Below are positions 1 through 7,652 of a DNA stretch of 64,000 bases, piece after piece. This DNA is from Pseudomonadota bacterium (lineage in GTDB: Bacteria; Pseudomonadota; Gammaproteobacteria; Steroidobacterales; Steroidobacteraceae), in NCBI GenBank assembly GCA_018241525.1, contig JAFEDR010000014.1:106756-170755 (forward strand), read 5' to 3'. The notes below the pieces were generated by a model. The model searched no databases and was not told where the DNA came from. It was given only the letters and a program-made list of their open reading frames with translations. The translations under genes were made by a program, and so were the position numbers. Positions within the stretch are counted from its first letter, which is position 1, and every line of letters starts with the position of its first letter.

Positions 1-912
1 GATCACCTCGTCGTAATCGTCGTTGTTGTGGAAGAACGGCACCTTGAGCGCGCCCGGGTCGGTCTCGAAGGGCCGCGGCACGAAGGTGCAGACCACGAAG
101 CGGTTCGCGACGAAGGTCGTGTGCGCGGACGGCGGCAGGTGGTAGCGATGGCTCATCAGCGGCCGCAGGTCGCGCACGTTGATCCGGCAGGGCGCGAGGT
201 CGCCGTGCCAGCCGACCGCGTCGAGCGGGTTCCACGGGAAGCGCGCGATCGAGACCTGCTGGCGACGCTTGATGCGTACCGACCACTCGCGGCTGCCGGC
301 CGGCGCCCCGGGCGGACCCGCGTCCTGCTGCGCGCGGAATGCCTCGTCGAGCGCCGGCACGTCGAGCATCGCCGGGTCGAAGATCGCGTGCGGGCCGACG
401 AGGCCCTTCTCCGGCAGCTGGTAGGCGCCGTTGGTCGCCTCGACGAGCAGTGCCTTGAGCGGCGCCGCGCACTCGAGCCGCCACATGGTGCCGCGCGGCA
501 GCACCAGGTAGTCGCCCGGCGCGAGCGCGAGGTGGCCGAAGTCGCAGTAGAGCTCGGCGCTGCCGGCGTGCACGAACAAGAGCTCATCGCCGTCGGCGTT
601 GCGCGCCAGGTGGTCCATCGACGTGGCGAGGTGCAGCCAGCGCAGCCGCACGTGCGCGTTCTCGAGCACTGGCGCGGCCTCCCACGGCGAGCTCATCGGC
701 GCCGCGAGCCGCGCCAGGTCGAAGGCATGCGGCCTGAGCGGCCCCTCGAAGCTGGTCCAGCCGGTCGGCGGGTGGCGGTGGTGGAAGAACGCCGCCGGGC
801 CGAAGAAGCCCTCCTTGCCCATCTCGCGCTCGTAGGTGCCGGGCGGCAGGTCGGCGTGCGCCTGGCGGCTCGCCGTGCCCTCGACGCGGGGGTACTGGAT
901 GTAGCGCTTCAT
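1..912 (-). CDS. hmgA: Homogentisate 1,2-dioxygenase, 3' end missing
   Basis: Probable homogentisate 1,2-dioxygenase, the iron enzyme that opens the aromatic ring of homogentisate in tyrosine and phenylalanine breakdown. The 304 visible residues start MKRYIQYPRVEG and show the family pattern: a GFFGPAAFFHHRHPPTGW segment near residue 34, a cupin-like core (GDYLVLPRGTMWRLE), and FFHNNDDYDEV at the window edge, where the iron-ligand region of this family begins. The last ligands and the C-terminus lie outside the window. It looks like the shorter bacterial form (near 380 residues in my recollection) rather than the 445-residue animal form. It is divergent from the fadB-like gene across a 137-base region that holds a dyad and a large hairpin. 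Another ring-cleaving cupin is possible. Confidence 0.75.
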   Translation of the reverse strand, partial: MKRYIQYPRVEGTASRQAHADLPPGTYEREMGKEGFFGPAAFFHHRHPPTGWTSFEGPLRPHAFDLARLAAPMSSPWEAAPVLENAHVRLRWLHLATSMDHLARNADGDELLFVHAGSAELYCDFGHLALAPGDYLVLPRGTMWRLECAAPLKALLVEATNGAYQLPEKGLVGPHAIFDPAMLDVPALDEAFRAQQDAGPPGAPAGSREWSVRIKRRQQVSIARFPWNPLDAVGWHGDLAPCRINVRDLRPLMSHRYHLPPSAHTTFVANRFVVCTFVPRPFETDPGALKVPFFHNNDDYDEVI

Positions 913-940
913 GACGGCTCCCTCCGGGATCCGCGGCAAT

Positions 941-960
941 TTAGTAACAAATGAAACTAA
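941..960. promoter_or_regulatory. Candidate operator dyad between hmgA and fadB-like gene
   Basis: An AT-rich 20-base dyad stands out in a very GC-rich region. The outer arms are TTAGT and ACTAA, with an inner CA/TG pair, so 14 of 20 positions are symmetric. It lies 29 bases upstream of the hmgA start. The size and symmetry suit a MarR- or TetR-type dimer, but which regulator binds is unknown and none is encoded next to it. Confidence 0.45.
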
Positions 961-974
961 TCGCAAGCGCGCCC

Positions 975-1010
975 CGGGTGGCCGGCCCCGGCGGCGGGGC
1001 CGGCCACCCG
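975..1010. repeat. 15-bp perfect inverted repeat (hairpin)
   Basis: Arms 975-989 and 996-1010 are exact reverse complements (15 bp) around a six-base GGCGGC loop. No T-run follows on either strand, so it is not a standard terminator. It sits between the dyad at 941-960 and the -10-like CATAAT at 1015-1020. It could be a REP-like element or a structured leader for hmgA. Confidence 0.8.
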
Positions 1011-1014
1011 CTGG

Positions 1015-1020
1015 CATAAT
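1015..1020 (+). promoter_or_regulatory. -10-like element for the fadB-like operon
   Basis: CATAAT lies 30 bases before the fadB-like start and is followed by CGACCCGCG. No clear -35 is visible, because the large hairpin fills that position. A GAGGA ribosome-binding site follows near 1037-1041. Confidence 0.35.
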
Positions 1021-1049
1021 CGACCCGCGTCACGGCGAGGAATTCCCCC

Positions 1050-3158
1050 ATGAGCACGGCACAGACGACCCGCGAGGGTCCGGTCGCGGTCATCCGCTTC
1101 GGCGAGGGCCCGGTCAACAGCTTCGGCCACGCCACCCGCCGCGCGCTGACCGCCGCGGTCGACGCCGCGGTCGCCGACCCCGCGGTGACCGCGATCGTGA
1201 TCACCGGCAACGGCGGGCTCTTTTCGGGCGGCGCCGACATCAAGGAGTTCGGCACGCCGGCGATGCTCGGCGCGCCGAACCTGCACAACGTGATCGCCGC
1301 GGTCGAGTCGAGCCCGAAGCCGGTGGTCGCGGCGATCGACGGCATCTGCCTCGGCGGCGGCCTCGAGGTCGCGCTCGGCTGCCACTACCGTGTCGCGGGC
1401 GAGGGCGCGAAGCTCGGGCTCCCCGAGGTCAAGATCGGCCTCCTGCCGGGCGCCGGCGGCACGCAGCGCCTGCCGCGCCTGATCGGCGTCGAGAACGCGA
1501 TCAACGTGATCCTGGGCGGGGAGCCGGTGCCGGCCAAGCTCTTCAAGGGCAGCCCGCTGCTCGATGCCGTCGTCGCCGGCGACCCGCTGCCCGCGGCCGT
1601 CAAGCTCGCCGCCGAGAAGGCCGCGGCCGGCGGCAAGCTGCCGAAGGCGCGCGACCTCAAGGTGCGCGGCGCGAACATCGAGGCGATCCTCGGTTTTGCG
1701 CGCACCACGGTCGGCGCGACCTTCCCGAACTTCCCGGCGCCGCTCAAGTGCCTCGATGCGATCGAGGCCGCGGCCACGAAGTCCTTCGAGGACGGGCTCG
1801 CGACCGAGCGGCAGCTCTTTGCCGAGCTCATGATGACGCCGGTGTCGCGGGCGCTCCGGCACGCGTTCTTCGCCGAGCGCGCCGCCGCCAAGATCCCGGA
1901 CGTGCCCGAGTCGACGCCGACCCGCGAGGTCAAGAGCGCCGCCGTGATCGGCGCCGGCACCATGGGCACCGGCATCGCGATCAACTTCCTGAACGCCGGC
2001 ATCCCGGTGTTCCTGCTCGAGGTCGGCGAGGAGGCGCTCGCCAAGGGCGTGGCGCGGATCCGTGACACCTACGCGGGGCAGGTCAAGAAGGGCCGCCTCA
2101 AGCCCGCCGACGCCGAGGCCAAGGCGGCGCTCCTGAAGCCGACGCTGAAGTACGAGGACATCGGCAGCGCCGACATCGTCATCGAGGCCGTGTTCGAGGA
2201 CATGGACGTCAAGGCGAAGGTGTTCGCGACGCTCGACCGCGTGATGAAGCCGGGCGCCATCCTCGCGAGCAACACCTCGACGCTCGACGTCGACAAGATC
2301 GCGGCGGTCACCAAGCGCCCGGGCGACGTGATCGGCACGCACTTCTTCAGCCCCGCGAACGTCATGAAGCTGCTCGAGGTGGTGCGCGGCAAGGCCACCC
2401 AGAAGGACGTGCTCGCGACCACGATGAAGCTCGCCAAGGCGCTCAGGAAGACCGCGGTGGTCTCCGGCGTCTGCGACGGCTTCATCGGCAACCGCATGAT
2501 CGAGCAGTACTCGCGCCAGGCGCTGTTCATGGTCGACGAGGGCGCGAGCCCGGCCGAGATCGACGCCGCGGTCGAGAAGTTCGGCTTCGCGATGGGCCCG
2601 TTCCGGATGAGCGACCTCGCCGGCAACGACATCGGCTGGCACATCAGGAAGCGCCGCGCCATCGAGCATCCCGAGATCCGCTACTCGAAGGTTGCCGACA
2701 AGCTCTGCGAGCTCGGCCGCTTCGGCCAGAAGACCGGCGCCGGCTGGTACGACTACCGGCCGGGCGACCGCTCGGCCTACCCGTCGAAGGTGGTCGAGGA
2801 CCTCATCGCCGCGCACCGCCAGACGCTCGGCCTCGCGAGCCGCAAGCTCGACGCGCGCGAGATCGTCGACCGGCTGGTCTACGCGCTCGTCAACGAGGCG
2901 GCCAAGATCCTCGAGGAGGGCATCGCGCTGCGCGCCTCCGACATCGACATCGTCTACCTCACCGGCTACGGCTTCCCGGTCTGGCGCGGCGGGCCGATGT
3001 GCTACGCGGACGAGGTCGGCGTCTACGCGGTCGCGCAGCGCATGCGCGAGCTTGCGCGCAACCCCTACGGCGACCCGGGCTTCTGGACGCCGGCGCCGCT
3101 GATCCAGCGCCTCGCGGCCGAGGGCCGGCCGTTCAACTCCGTCGGAGCGAAGTCATGA
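1050..3158 (+). CDS. Enoyl-CoA hydratase / 3-hydroxyacyl-CoA dehydrogenase
   Basis: Bifunctional beta-oxidation protein (702 residues) that hydrates enoyl-CoA and then oxidises the 3-hydroxyacyl-CoA with NAD. The hydratase domain (about 1-190) has FSGGADIKEFG and both expected glutamates, in GGGLEVAL and LPEVKIGLLPG. The NAD site VIGAGTMGTG is near residue 298 and the dehydrogenase signature GTHFFSPANVMKLLEV near 428. Two C-terminal helical repeats follow. The length matches the fadB/fadJ family, but I cannot tell which paralogue it is, so no symbol is given. It overlaps the thiolase gene by four bases (ATGA), which implies translational coupling and a complex, as in FadBA. Confidence 0.93.
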   Translation: MSTAQTTREGPVAVIRFGEGPVNSFGHATRRALTAAVDAAVADPAVTAIVITGNGGLFSGGADIKEFGTPAMLGAPNLHNVIAAVESSPKPVVAAIDGICLGGGLEVALGCHYRVAGEGAKLGLPEVKIGLLPGAGGTQRLPRLIGVENAINVILGGEPVPAKLFKGSPLLDAVVAGDPLPAAVKLAAEKAAAGGKLPKARDLKVRGANIEAILGFARTTVGATFPNFPAPLKCLDAIEAAATKSFEDGLATERQLFAELMMTPVSRALRHAFFAERAAAKIPDVPESTPTREVKSAAVIGAGTMGTGIAINFLNAGIPVFLLEVGEEALAKGVARIRDTYAGQVKKGRLKPADAEAKAALLKPTLKYEDIGSADIVIEAVFEDMDVKAKVFATLDRVMKPGAILASNTSTLDVDKIAAVTKRPGDVIGTHFFSPANVMKLLEVVRGKATQKDVLATTMKLAKALRKTAVVSGVCDGFIGNRMIEQYSRQALFMVDEGASPAEIDAAVEKFGFAMGPFRMSDLAGNDIGWHIRKRRAIEHPEIRYSKVADKLCELGRFGQKTGAGWYDYRPGDRSAYPSKVVEDLIAAHRQTLGLASRKLDAREIVDRLVYALVNEAAKILEEGIALRASDIDIVYLTGYGFPVWRGGPMCYADEVGVYAVAQRMRELARNPYGDPGFWTPAPLIQRLAAEGRPFNSVGAKS

Positions 3159-4336
3159 GCCGCGAAGCCGTCATCGTCTCGACCGCCCGCACGCCGCTCG
3201 CGAAGTCCTGGCGCGGTTCCTTCAACCTGACGCACGGCGCGACGCTCGGCGGCCACGTCGTGAAGGCCGCGCTCGAGCGCGCGCAGGTCGACCCCGCCGA
3301 CGTCGAGGACGTGCTGATGGGCTGCGCGCTGCCCGAGGGCGCGACCGGCAACAACATCGCGCGCCAGATCGCGCTCAGGGCCGGCTGCCCGGTCAGCGTG
3401 CCCGGCGCCACCGTGAACCGCTTCTGCTCCTCGGGCCTGCAGACGATCGCGATGGCCGCGCAGCGCATCCTCGCCGGCGAGGGCGAGGTGTACGTCGCCG
3501 GCGGCGTCGAGGCGATCTCGGTCGTGCAGAACGAGGTCAACACGCACATGGTCAAGGACCCGTGGCTCGCCGAGAAGCGGCCCGACGTCTACTGGACCAT
3601 GCTGCAGACCGCCGAGGAGGTCGCGAAGCGCTACGCGATCAGCCGCGAGCGCATGGACGAGTACGGCGCGCGCAGCCAGCAGCGCGCCTGCGCGACCCAG
3701 GAGGCGGGCGGCTTCGATGCGGAGATCGCGCCGATCACCGTGACCATGGCCGGCATGGACAAGGACTCGGGCCGGCTCTACACGAAGGAGGTCACGGTCG
3801 CGGCCGACGAGGGCCTGCGCGCCGGCACCACCTACGACTCGATCAAGAACCTGCGCCCGGCGCTGCCCGGCGGCGTGATCTCGGCCGGCAACGCCAGCCA
3901 GTTCTCGGACGGGGCGGGCGCCTGCGTGCTGATGAGCGGCGCCGAGGCGGCGCGGCGTGGACTCCAGCCGCTCGGCCGCTTCGCGGGCTTCGCGGTCGCG
4001 GGCTGCGAACCCGCCGAGATGGGCATTGGTCCCGTGTTCGCGGTGCCAAAGCTGCTGAAGCGCGCCGGCCTCCAGGTCGCGGACATCGACCTGTGGGAGC
4101 TCAACGAGGCCTTCGCGGTGCAGGTGCTCTACTGCCGCGACAAGCTCGGCATCCCGGACGACCGGCTCAACGTCGACGGCGGCGCGATCGCGATCGGCCA
4201 CCCGTACGGCATGAGCGGCCAGCGCCTGACCGGCCACGCGCTGCTGGCCGGCAAGAAGCGCGGCGCGAAGCGCGTCGTCGTGACCATGTGCATCGGCGGC
4301 GGCATGGGCGCCGCGGGGCTGTTCGAGGTCCTGTAG
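3155..4336 (+). CDS. Acetyl-CoA C-acyltransferase (thiolase)
   Basis: Thiolase of 393 residues that cleaves 3-ketoacyl-CoA, the last step of beta-oxidation. The acylated cysteine is in NRFCSSGLQT near residue 90, NEAFAVQVLY is in the second half, the catalytic histidine is in AIGHPYGMSGQR near 348, and the second cysteine is in CIGGGMGAAG near 378. The usual GHPxGASG is GHPYGMSG here, a variant I regard as tolerated. The start codon overlaps the stop of the fadB-like gene. The pair is a FadBA-type operon that ends at the convergent membrane-protein gene. Confidence 0.93.
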   Translation: MSREAVIVSTARTPLAKSWRGSFNLTHGATLGGHVVKAALERAQVDPADVEDVLMGCALPEGATGNNIARQIALRAGCPVSVPGATVNRFCSSGLQTIAMAAQRILAGEGEVYVAGGVEAISVVQNEVNTHMVKDPWLAEKRPDVYWTMLQTAEEVAKRYAISRERMDEYGARSQQRACATQEAGGFDAEIAPITVTMAGMDKDSGRLYTKEVTVAADEGLRAGTTYDSIKNLRPALPGGVISAGNASQFSDGAGACVLMSGAEAARRGLQPLGRFAGFAVAGCEPAEMGIGPVFAVPKLLKRAGLQVADIDLWELNEAFAVQVLYCRDKLGIPDDRLNVDGGAIAIGHPYGMSGQRLTGHALLAGKKRGAKRVVVTMCIGGGMGAAGLFEVL

Positions 4337-4345
4337 CCGGACGAG

Positions 4346-4849
4346 CTAGCCGAGCCGCCGCGCCGCGGCCATCGCGATCGTCGCGAGCACGAGCAGCACC
4401 GCGACCGCGCCGGTGCCGAGCGCGAGGCGCCGCCCGAGCCGTGCGGCGCGCGCGCGGCCCGCGGCGTCCGACGGCGCACCCAGCCGGCCGAGCGCGTAGG
4501 CGGTCGGCAGGTTGTGGAGGATCCCGAGCAGGAAGGCGGCGATCGTCGCGAGCGCACCCCACGCGATGCCGCGACCCCACCCCGTCGCGAGCCAGCCGGC
4601 GTCGAGGCCGGCCGAATCGATCCACAGCAGGTAGCCGCCGCTCGCGATCGTCACGAGCGCGAGGACCGCGATGAAGTCCGCGGCGCCGCCGCGGCGGGTG
4701 AGGGCGCGCATCACCGCGCCCCCGGGGGGACCCGCCGACCGGACGGCGGGCAGCACGAACGCGGCGATGAAGACCGCGCCGCCCGTCCACAGCGTCCCGG
4801 CGACCAGGTGCAGGATCCGCAGTACCAGCAGCGTCGTCGGCGATGCCAT
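4346..4849 (-). CDS. Small integral membrane protein, CopD-like
   Basis: A 167-residue protein with four predicted membrane segments (about 8-30, 57-78, 90-110, 145-165). The first, ILHLVAGTLWTGGAVF, has the His/Trp pattern seen in CopD-like and DUF2269-like proteins. I cannot assign a function. It converges on the thiolase gene with nine bases between the stops. Upstream, 42 bases separate it from the FadI-like gene on the same strand, so the two may be co-transcribed. Confidence 0.7.
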   Translation of the reverse strand: MASPTTLLVLRILHLVAGTLWTGGAVFIAAFVLPAVRSAGPPGGAVMRALTRRGGAADFIAVLALVTIASGGYLLWIDSAGLDAGWLATGWGRGIAWGALATIAAFLLGILHNLPTAYALGRLGAPSDAAGRARAARLGRRLALGTGAVAVLLVLATIAMAAARRLG

Positions 4850-4891
4850 GCGGCCCCCTCGCCGCCGGTCCCGCGGGACGGCGGCCGTCGC

Positions 4892-6175
4892 TCAGCGTTC
4901 GACGATCGCGGTCACGCCCATGCCGCCCGCGGTGCACACCGAGATGAGCCCGCGCTTTCCGCCGCGCGTCGCGAGCAGCTTGGCGAGCGTCGCGAGGATG
5001 CGCGCGCCGGTGGCCGCGAACGGGTGGCCGACCGCGAGGCTCGAGCCGACCACGTTGAGCTTGGCGCGGTTGATGCTGCCGAGCGGCGCGGCGAGCCCGA
5101 GCCGGTCGCGGCAGAAGTCCGCCGACTCCCAGGCCGCGAGCGTGCACAGCACCTGCGCCGCGAAGGCCTCGTGGATCTCGTAGTAGTCGAAGTCCTGCAG
5201 CGTCAGGCCCGCGTCCTTGAGCATCATCGGTACCGCGTAGGCCGGCGCCATCAGCAGGCCCTCCTTCTTCACGAAGTCGACCGCGTGCGCCTTCGCGTAG
5301 CGCAGGTAGGCCTGCACCGGCAGCTGCCGGCCGCGCGCCCAGTCCTCGCTCGCGAGCAGCACGCTCGCCGCGCCGTCGGTCAGCGGCGTCGAGTTGCCCG
5401 CCGTCAGCGTGCCGGCCGGCGAGCGGTCGAACACCGGCTTCAGCTTCGCGAGCTGCTCGAGCGAGGGGTCGGTGCGCAGGTTGTTGTCCCGCGTGAGCCC
5501 GTGGTACGGCACGACCAGGTCCGCAAAGAAGCCCGCCGCGTAGGCGGCGGCGGCGCGGCGGTGGCTCTCGTAGGTGAGCTCGTCCTGCGCCGCACGCGAG
5601 ATGTGCCACTGCTGGGCCATGAGCTCGGTGCTCTGGCCCATCGACCGCCCGGTGCGCGGCTCGTTGACCGACGGCACCACCGGCTTGAAGAACCGCGGCC
5701 GCAGCCCGAGCCAGGGCCGCAGCCGCGCGCCCAGCGTGCGGCCGCGCGCGCTCGCGAGCAGCAGCTGCTGGTAGTCGCGCGCGTAGACGATCGGCGCGTC
5801 GCTCACGGTGTCGACGCCGCAGGCGATCCCTGAGTCGATCTGGCCGAGCGCGATCTTGTTGCCGACCAGGATCGCCGCCTCGAGGCTGGTGCCGCAGGCG
5901 CGCTGCAGGTCGAGCGCCGGCGTCTCGGCGGCGAGCCCGGAGCCGAGCACGGACTCGCGCACCAGGTTCCACTGCGCGGAGTGCTTCATCACGGCGCCGC
6001 CCGCGACCTCGCCGAGGCGCGCGCCGGCGAGCCCGAAGCGCTGCACCAGCCCCTCGAGCGCCGCGGTCAGCATCTCCTGGTTGCCGACGTCGGCGTAGGC
6101 CCCCATGCCGCGCGCGAACGGGATGCGCGTGCCGCCGAGGATCGCGACGCGGCGGACTTCGTGGCCTACCAGCAT
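4892..6175 (-). CDS. Acetyl-CoA C-acyltransferase, FadI-like
   Basis: Second thiolase, 427 residues, of the longer FadI type, for 3-ketoacyl-CoA cleavage. The active cysteine is in LQRACGTS near residue 92. GNSTPLTDGA, IHEAFAAQVL, AVGHPFAATGAR and CTAGGMGV supply the remaining catalytic elements. ATG at 6175 is chosen because GGGAG lies just upstream. The MATE gene starts divergently 95 bases away. Having two thiolases of different types suggests different chain-length roles, which is inference. Confidence 0.9.
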   Translation of the reverse strand: MLVGHEVRRVAILGGTRIPFARGMGAYADVGNQEMLTAALEGLVQRFGLAGARLGEVAGGAVMKHSAQWNLVRESVLGSGLAAETPALDLQRACGTSLEAAILVGNKIALGQIDSGIACGVDTVSDAPIVYARDYQQLLLASARGRTLGARLRPWLGLRPRFFKPVVPSVNEPRTGRSMGQSTELMAQQWHISRAAQDELTYESHRRAAAAYAAGFFADLVVPYHGLTRDNNLRTDPSLEQLAKLKPVFDRSPAGTLTAGNSTPLTDGAASVLLASEDWARGRQLPVQAYLRYAKAHAVDFVKKEGLLMAPAYAVPMMLKDAGLTLQDFDYYEIHEAFAAQVLCTLAAWESADFCRDRLGLAAPLGSINRAKLNVVGSSLAVGHPFAATGARILATLAKLLATRGGKRGLISVCTAGGMGVTAIVER

Positions 6176-6223
6176 GGATGTCTCCCGGTCGGGCGGGGCG
6201 CCGCGGCGGGCGCCGATCTTGCC

Positions 6224-6229
6224 TAGAAT
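6224..6229 (+). promoter_or_regulatory. -10-like element before the MATE gene
   Basis: TAGAAT lies 41 bases before the MATE start in the divergent region shared with the FadI-like gene. The -35 is weak, as at most promoters in this window. Confidence 0.35.
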
Positions 6230-6270
6230 GCCATTGCCCGCCGGCGGCCGCGACCGCCCCTGGAAGCGCC

Positions 6271-7626
6271 ATGCCCGCCCCGGTTCCCGTCCGTCTCGTC
6301 GACCACGCGCGCGCGATCGCAAGGCTCGGCGCGCCGCTCGTGGTCGGCGGCCTGTCGGTGGCCGGCATGTGGCTCGCCAACACCGTGATGTCGGGGCACC
6401 TCGGCTCGGAGGCGCTCGCCGCGGTCGCGGTCGGCTCGAGCTACTACGCGATGTTCGCCAACTTCGGGCTCGGCGCGATGCTGGCGCTCGCGCCGCTCGT
6501 CGCGCACGCCTACGGCGCGGGCGAGGAGGCCAAGGTCGGCGAGTACGCGCGCCAGGGCGCGCTGGTCGCGGTGGGGCTCGCGGTACTGCTGTCCGCCGCG
6601 CTGCTCGCCGCACCGCTCGCCTTCCGCGCGATCGGCACCGACCCCGCGGCGGTGCCGGGCGCGGTCGCCTACGTGCGCGCGCTCGCGTTCGGCCTGCCCG
6701 GCATCCTCGGCTTCCAGGCTCTGCGCTTCGTCAGCGACGGCCTCGGCCGGACGCGGCCGATGATGGTGATCTCGGTGCTCGGCCTCGCGGTGAACGTGCT
6801 CGGCAACTGGCTGCTGATGCCCGGCCGCTTCGGGCTGCCGCGGCTCGGCGCGACCGGCTGCGGGGTCGCGACCTCGTTCGCGCAGTGGCTGATGTTCGCG
6901 GCGATGCTGACGCACCTCAGGCGCCATCGCGCCTACCGGCCCTACGGGCTCTTTGCCCGGCCATTCAGGCCCGATGCCGCGCGCATCCTCGAGATCCTGC
7001 GGCTCGGCTTCCCGATCAGCGGCGCGATGGTCGCCGAGAGCGCGCTCTTCTCGACCGCCGGCCTCATGATCGGCACGCTCGGCGCGGCGATCGTCGCCGC
7101 GCACCAGATCGCGCTCAACTATGCCTCGTTCACCTTCATGATGCCGGTCGCGCTCGCCGGCGCGACCACGATCCACGTTGGCCACACGCTCGGCCGCGGC
7201 GACCCGCTGGCGGCGCGGCGCGCCGGCTTCGCCGGCATCGGCCTCTGCGCGCTCCTGATGGCGTGCTCGGCGCTCTTCGCCGCCTTCGGCCGCGACACGA
7301 TCGCCGGGCTCTACTCGCGCGACCCGGCGGTCGCGGGCCTCGCGGCGACGCTGCTGGTCTCGGTCGCGGTGTTCCAGCTCTCGGACGGGCTGCAGGTCGG
7401 GGCGATGGGCGCGCTGCGCGGCTTCAAGGACACGCGCGCGCCGCTCTACATCGCGATCGGCGCCTACTGGCTGGTCGGCTTCCCGGTCGCCTTCGTTGGC
7501 GGCCTCGTCCGCGGCGGCGGGCCGGCGGCGGTCTGGCTCGGGCTGATCGCCGGGCTCGCGGTCTCGGCGATCGCGCTCAACCTGCGCTACGCCATCCGCT
7601 CGCGGCGCAGCGCCGGCCGCCTATAA
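6271..7626 (+). CDS. MATE family efflux transporter
   Basis: Inner-membrane multidrug/toxin antiporter of the NorM/MATE family, 451 residues with about twelve membrane segments in two similar halves. Family features include the opening LGAPLVVGGLSVAGMWLANTVMSG, the second-half opening LGFPISGAMVAESALF, and GALRGFKDTRAPLY near the end. The ATG at 6271 begins at the natural N-terminus (MPAPVPVRLVDHAR). Upstream in-frame codons read through the promoter region and were rejected. The substrate is unknown. Confidence 0.88.
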   Translation: MPAPVPVRLVDHARAIARLGAPLVVGGLSVAGMWLANTVMSGHLGSEALAAVAVGSSYYAMFANFGLGAMLALAPLVAHAYGAGEEAKVGEYARQGALVAVGLAVLLSAALLAAPLAFRAIGTDPAAVPGAVAYVRALAFGLPGILGFQALRFVSDGLGRTRPMMVISVLGLAVNVLGNWLLMPGRFGLPRLGATGCGVATSFAQWLMFAAMLTHLRRHRAYRPYGLFARPFRPDAARILEILRLGFPISGAMVAESALFSTAGLMIGTLGAAIVAAHQIALNYASFTFMMPVALAGATTIHVGHTLGRGDPLAARRAGFAGIGLCALLMACSALFAAFGRDTIAGLYSRDPAVAGLAATLLVSVAVFQLSDGLQVGAMGALRGFKDTRAPLYIAIGAYWLVGFPVAFVGGLVRGGGPAAVWLGLIAGLAVSAIALNLRYAIRSRRSAGRL

Positions 7627-7627
7627 T
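7622..7627 (+). promoter_or_regulatory. Consensus -10 (TATAAT) for the DUF885 gene
   Basis: A perfect TATAAT overlaps the last codons of the MATE gene, 25 bases before the DUF885 start. GGGGAGGGA at 7641-7649 is the ribosome-binding site. No good -35 is seen. Confidence 0.5.
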
Positions 7628-7652
7628 CGCCGCAGCCCGGGGGGAGGGACCG

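Noticed and set aside
957..2816. Long antisense frame opposite the fadB-like gene
   Set aside because: Its protein is Arg/Asp/His-rich with no motif. It is a codon shadow of a strongly recognised gene in GC-rich DNA.
6105..7652. Upstream extension of the DUF885 gene in frame
   Set aside because: Shadow of the MATE gene. The true start has a signal peptide, a ribosome-binding site and a TATAAT.
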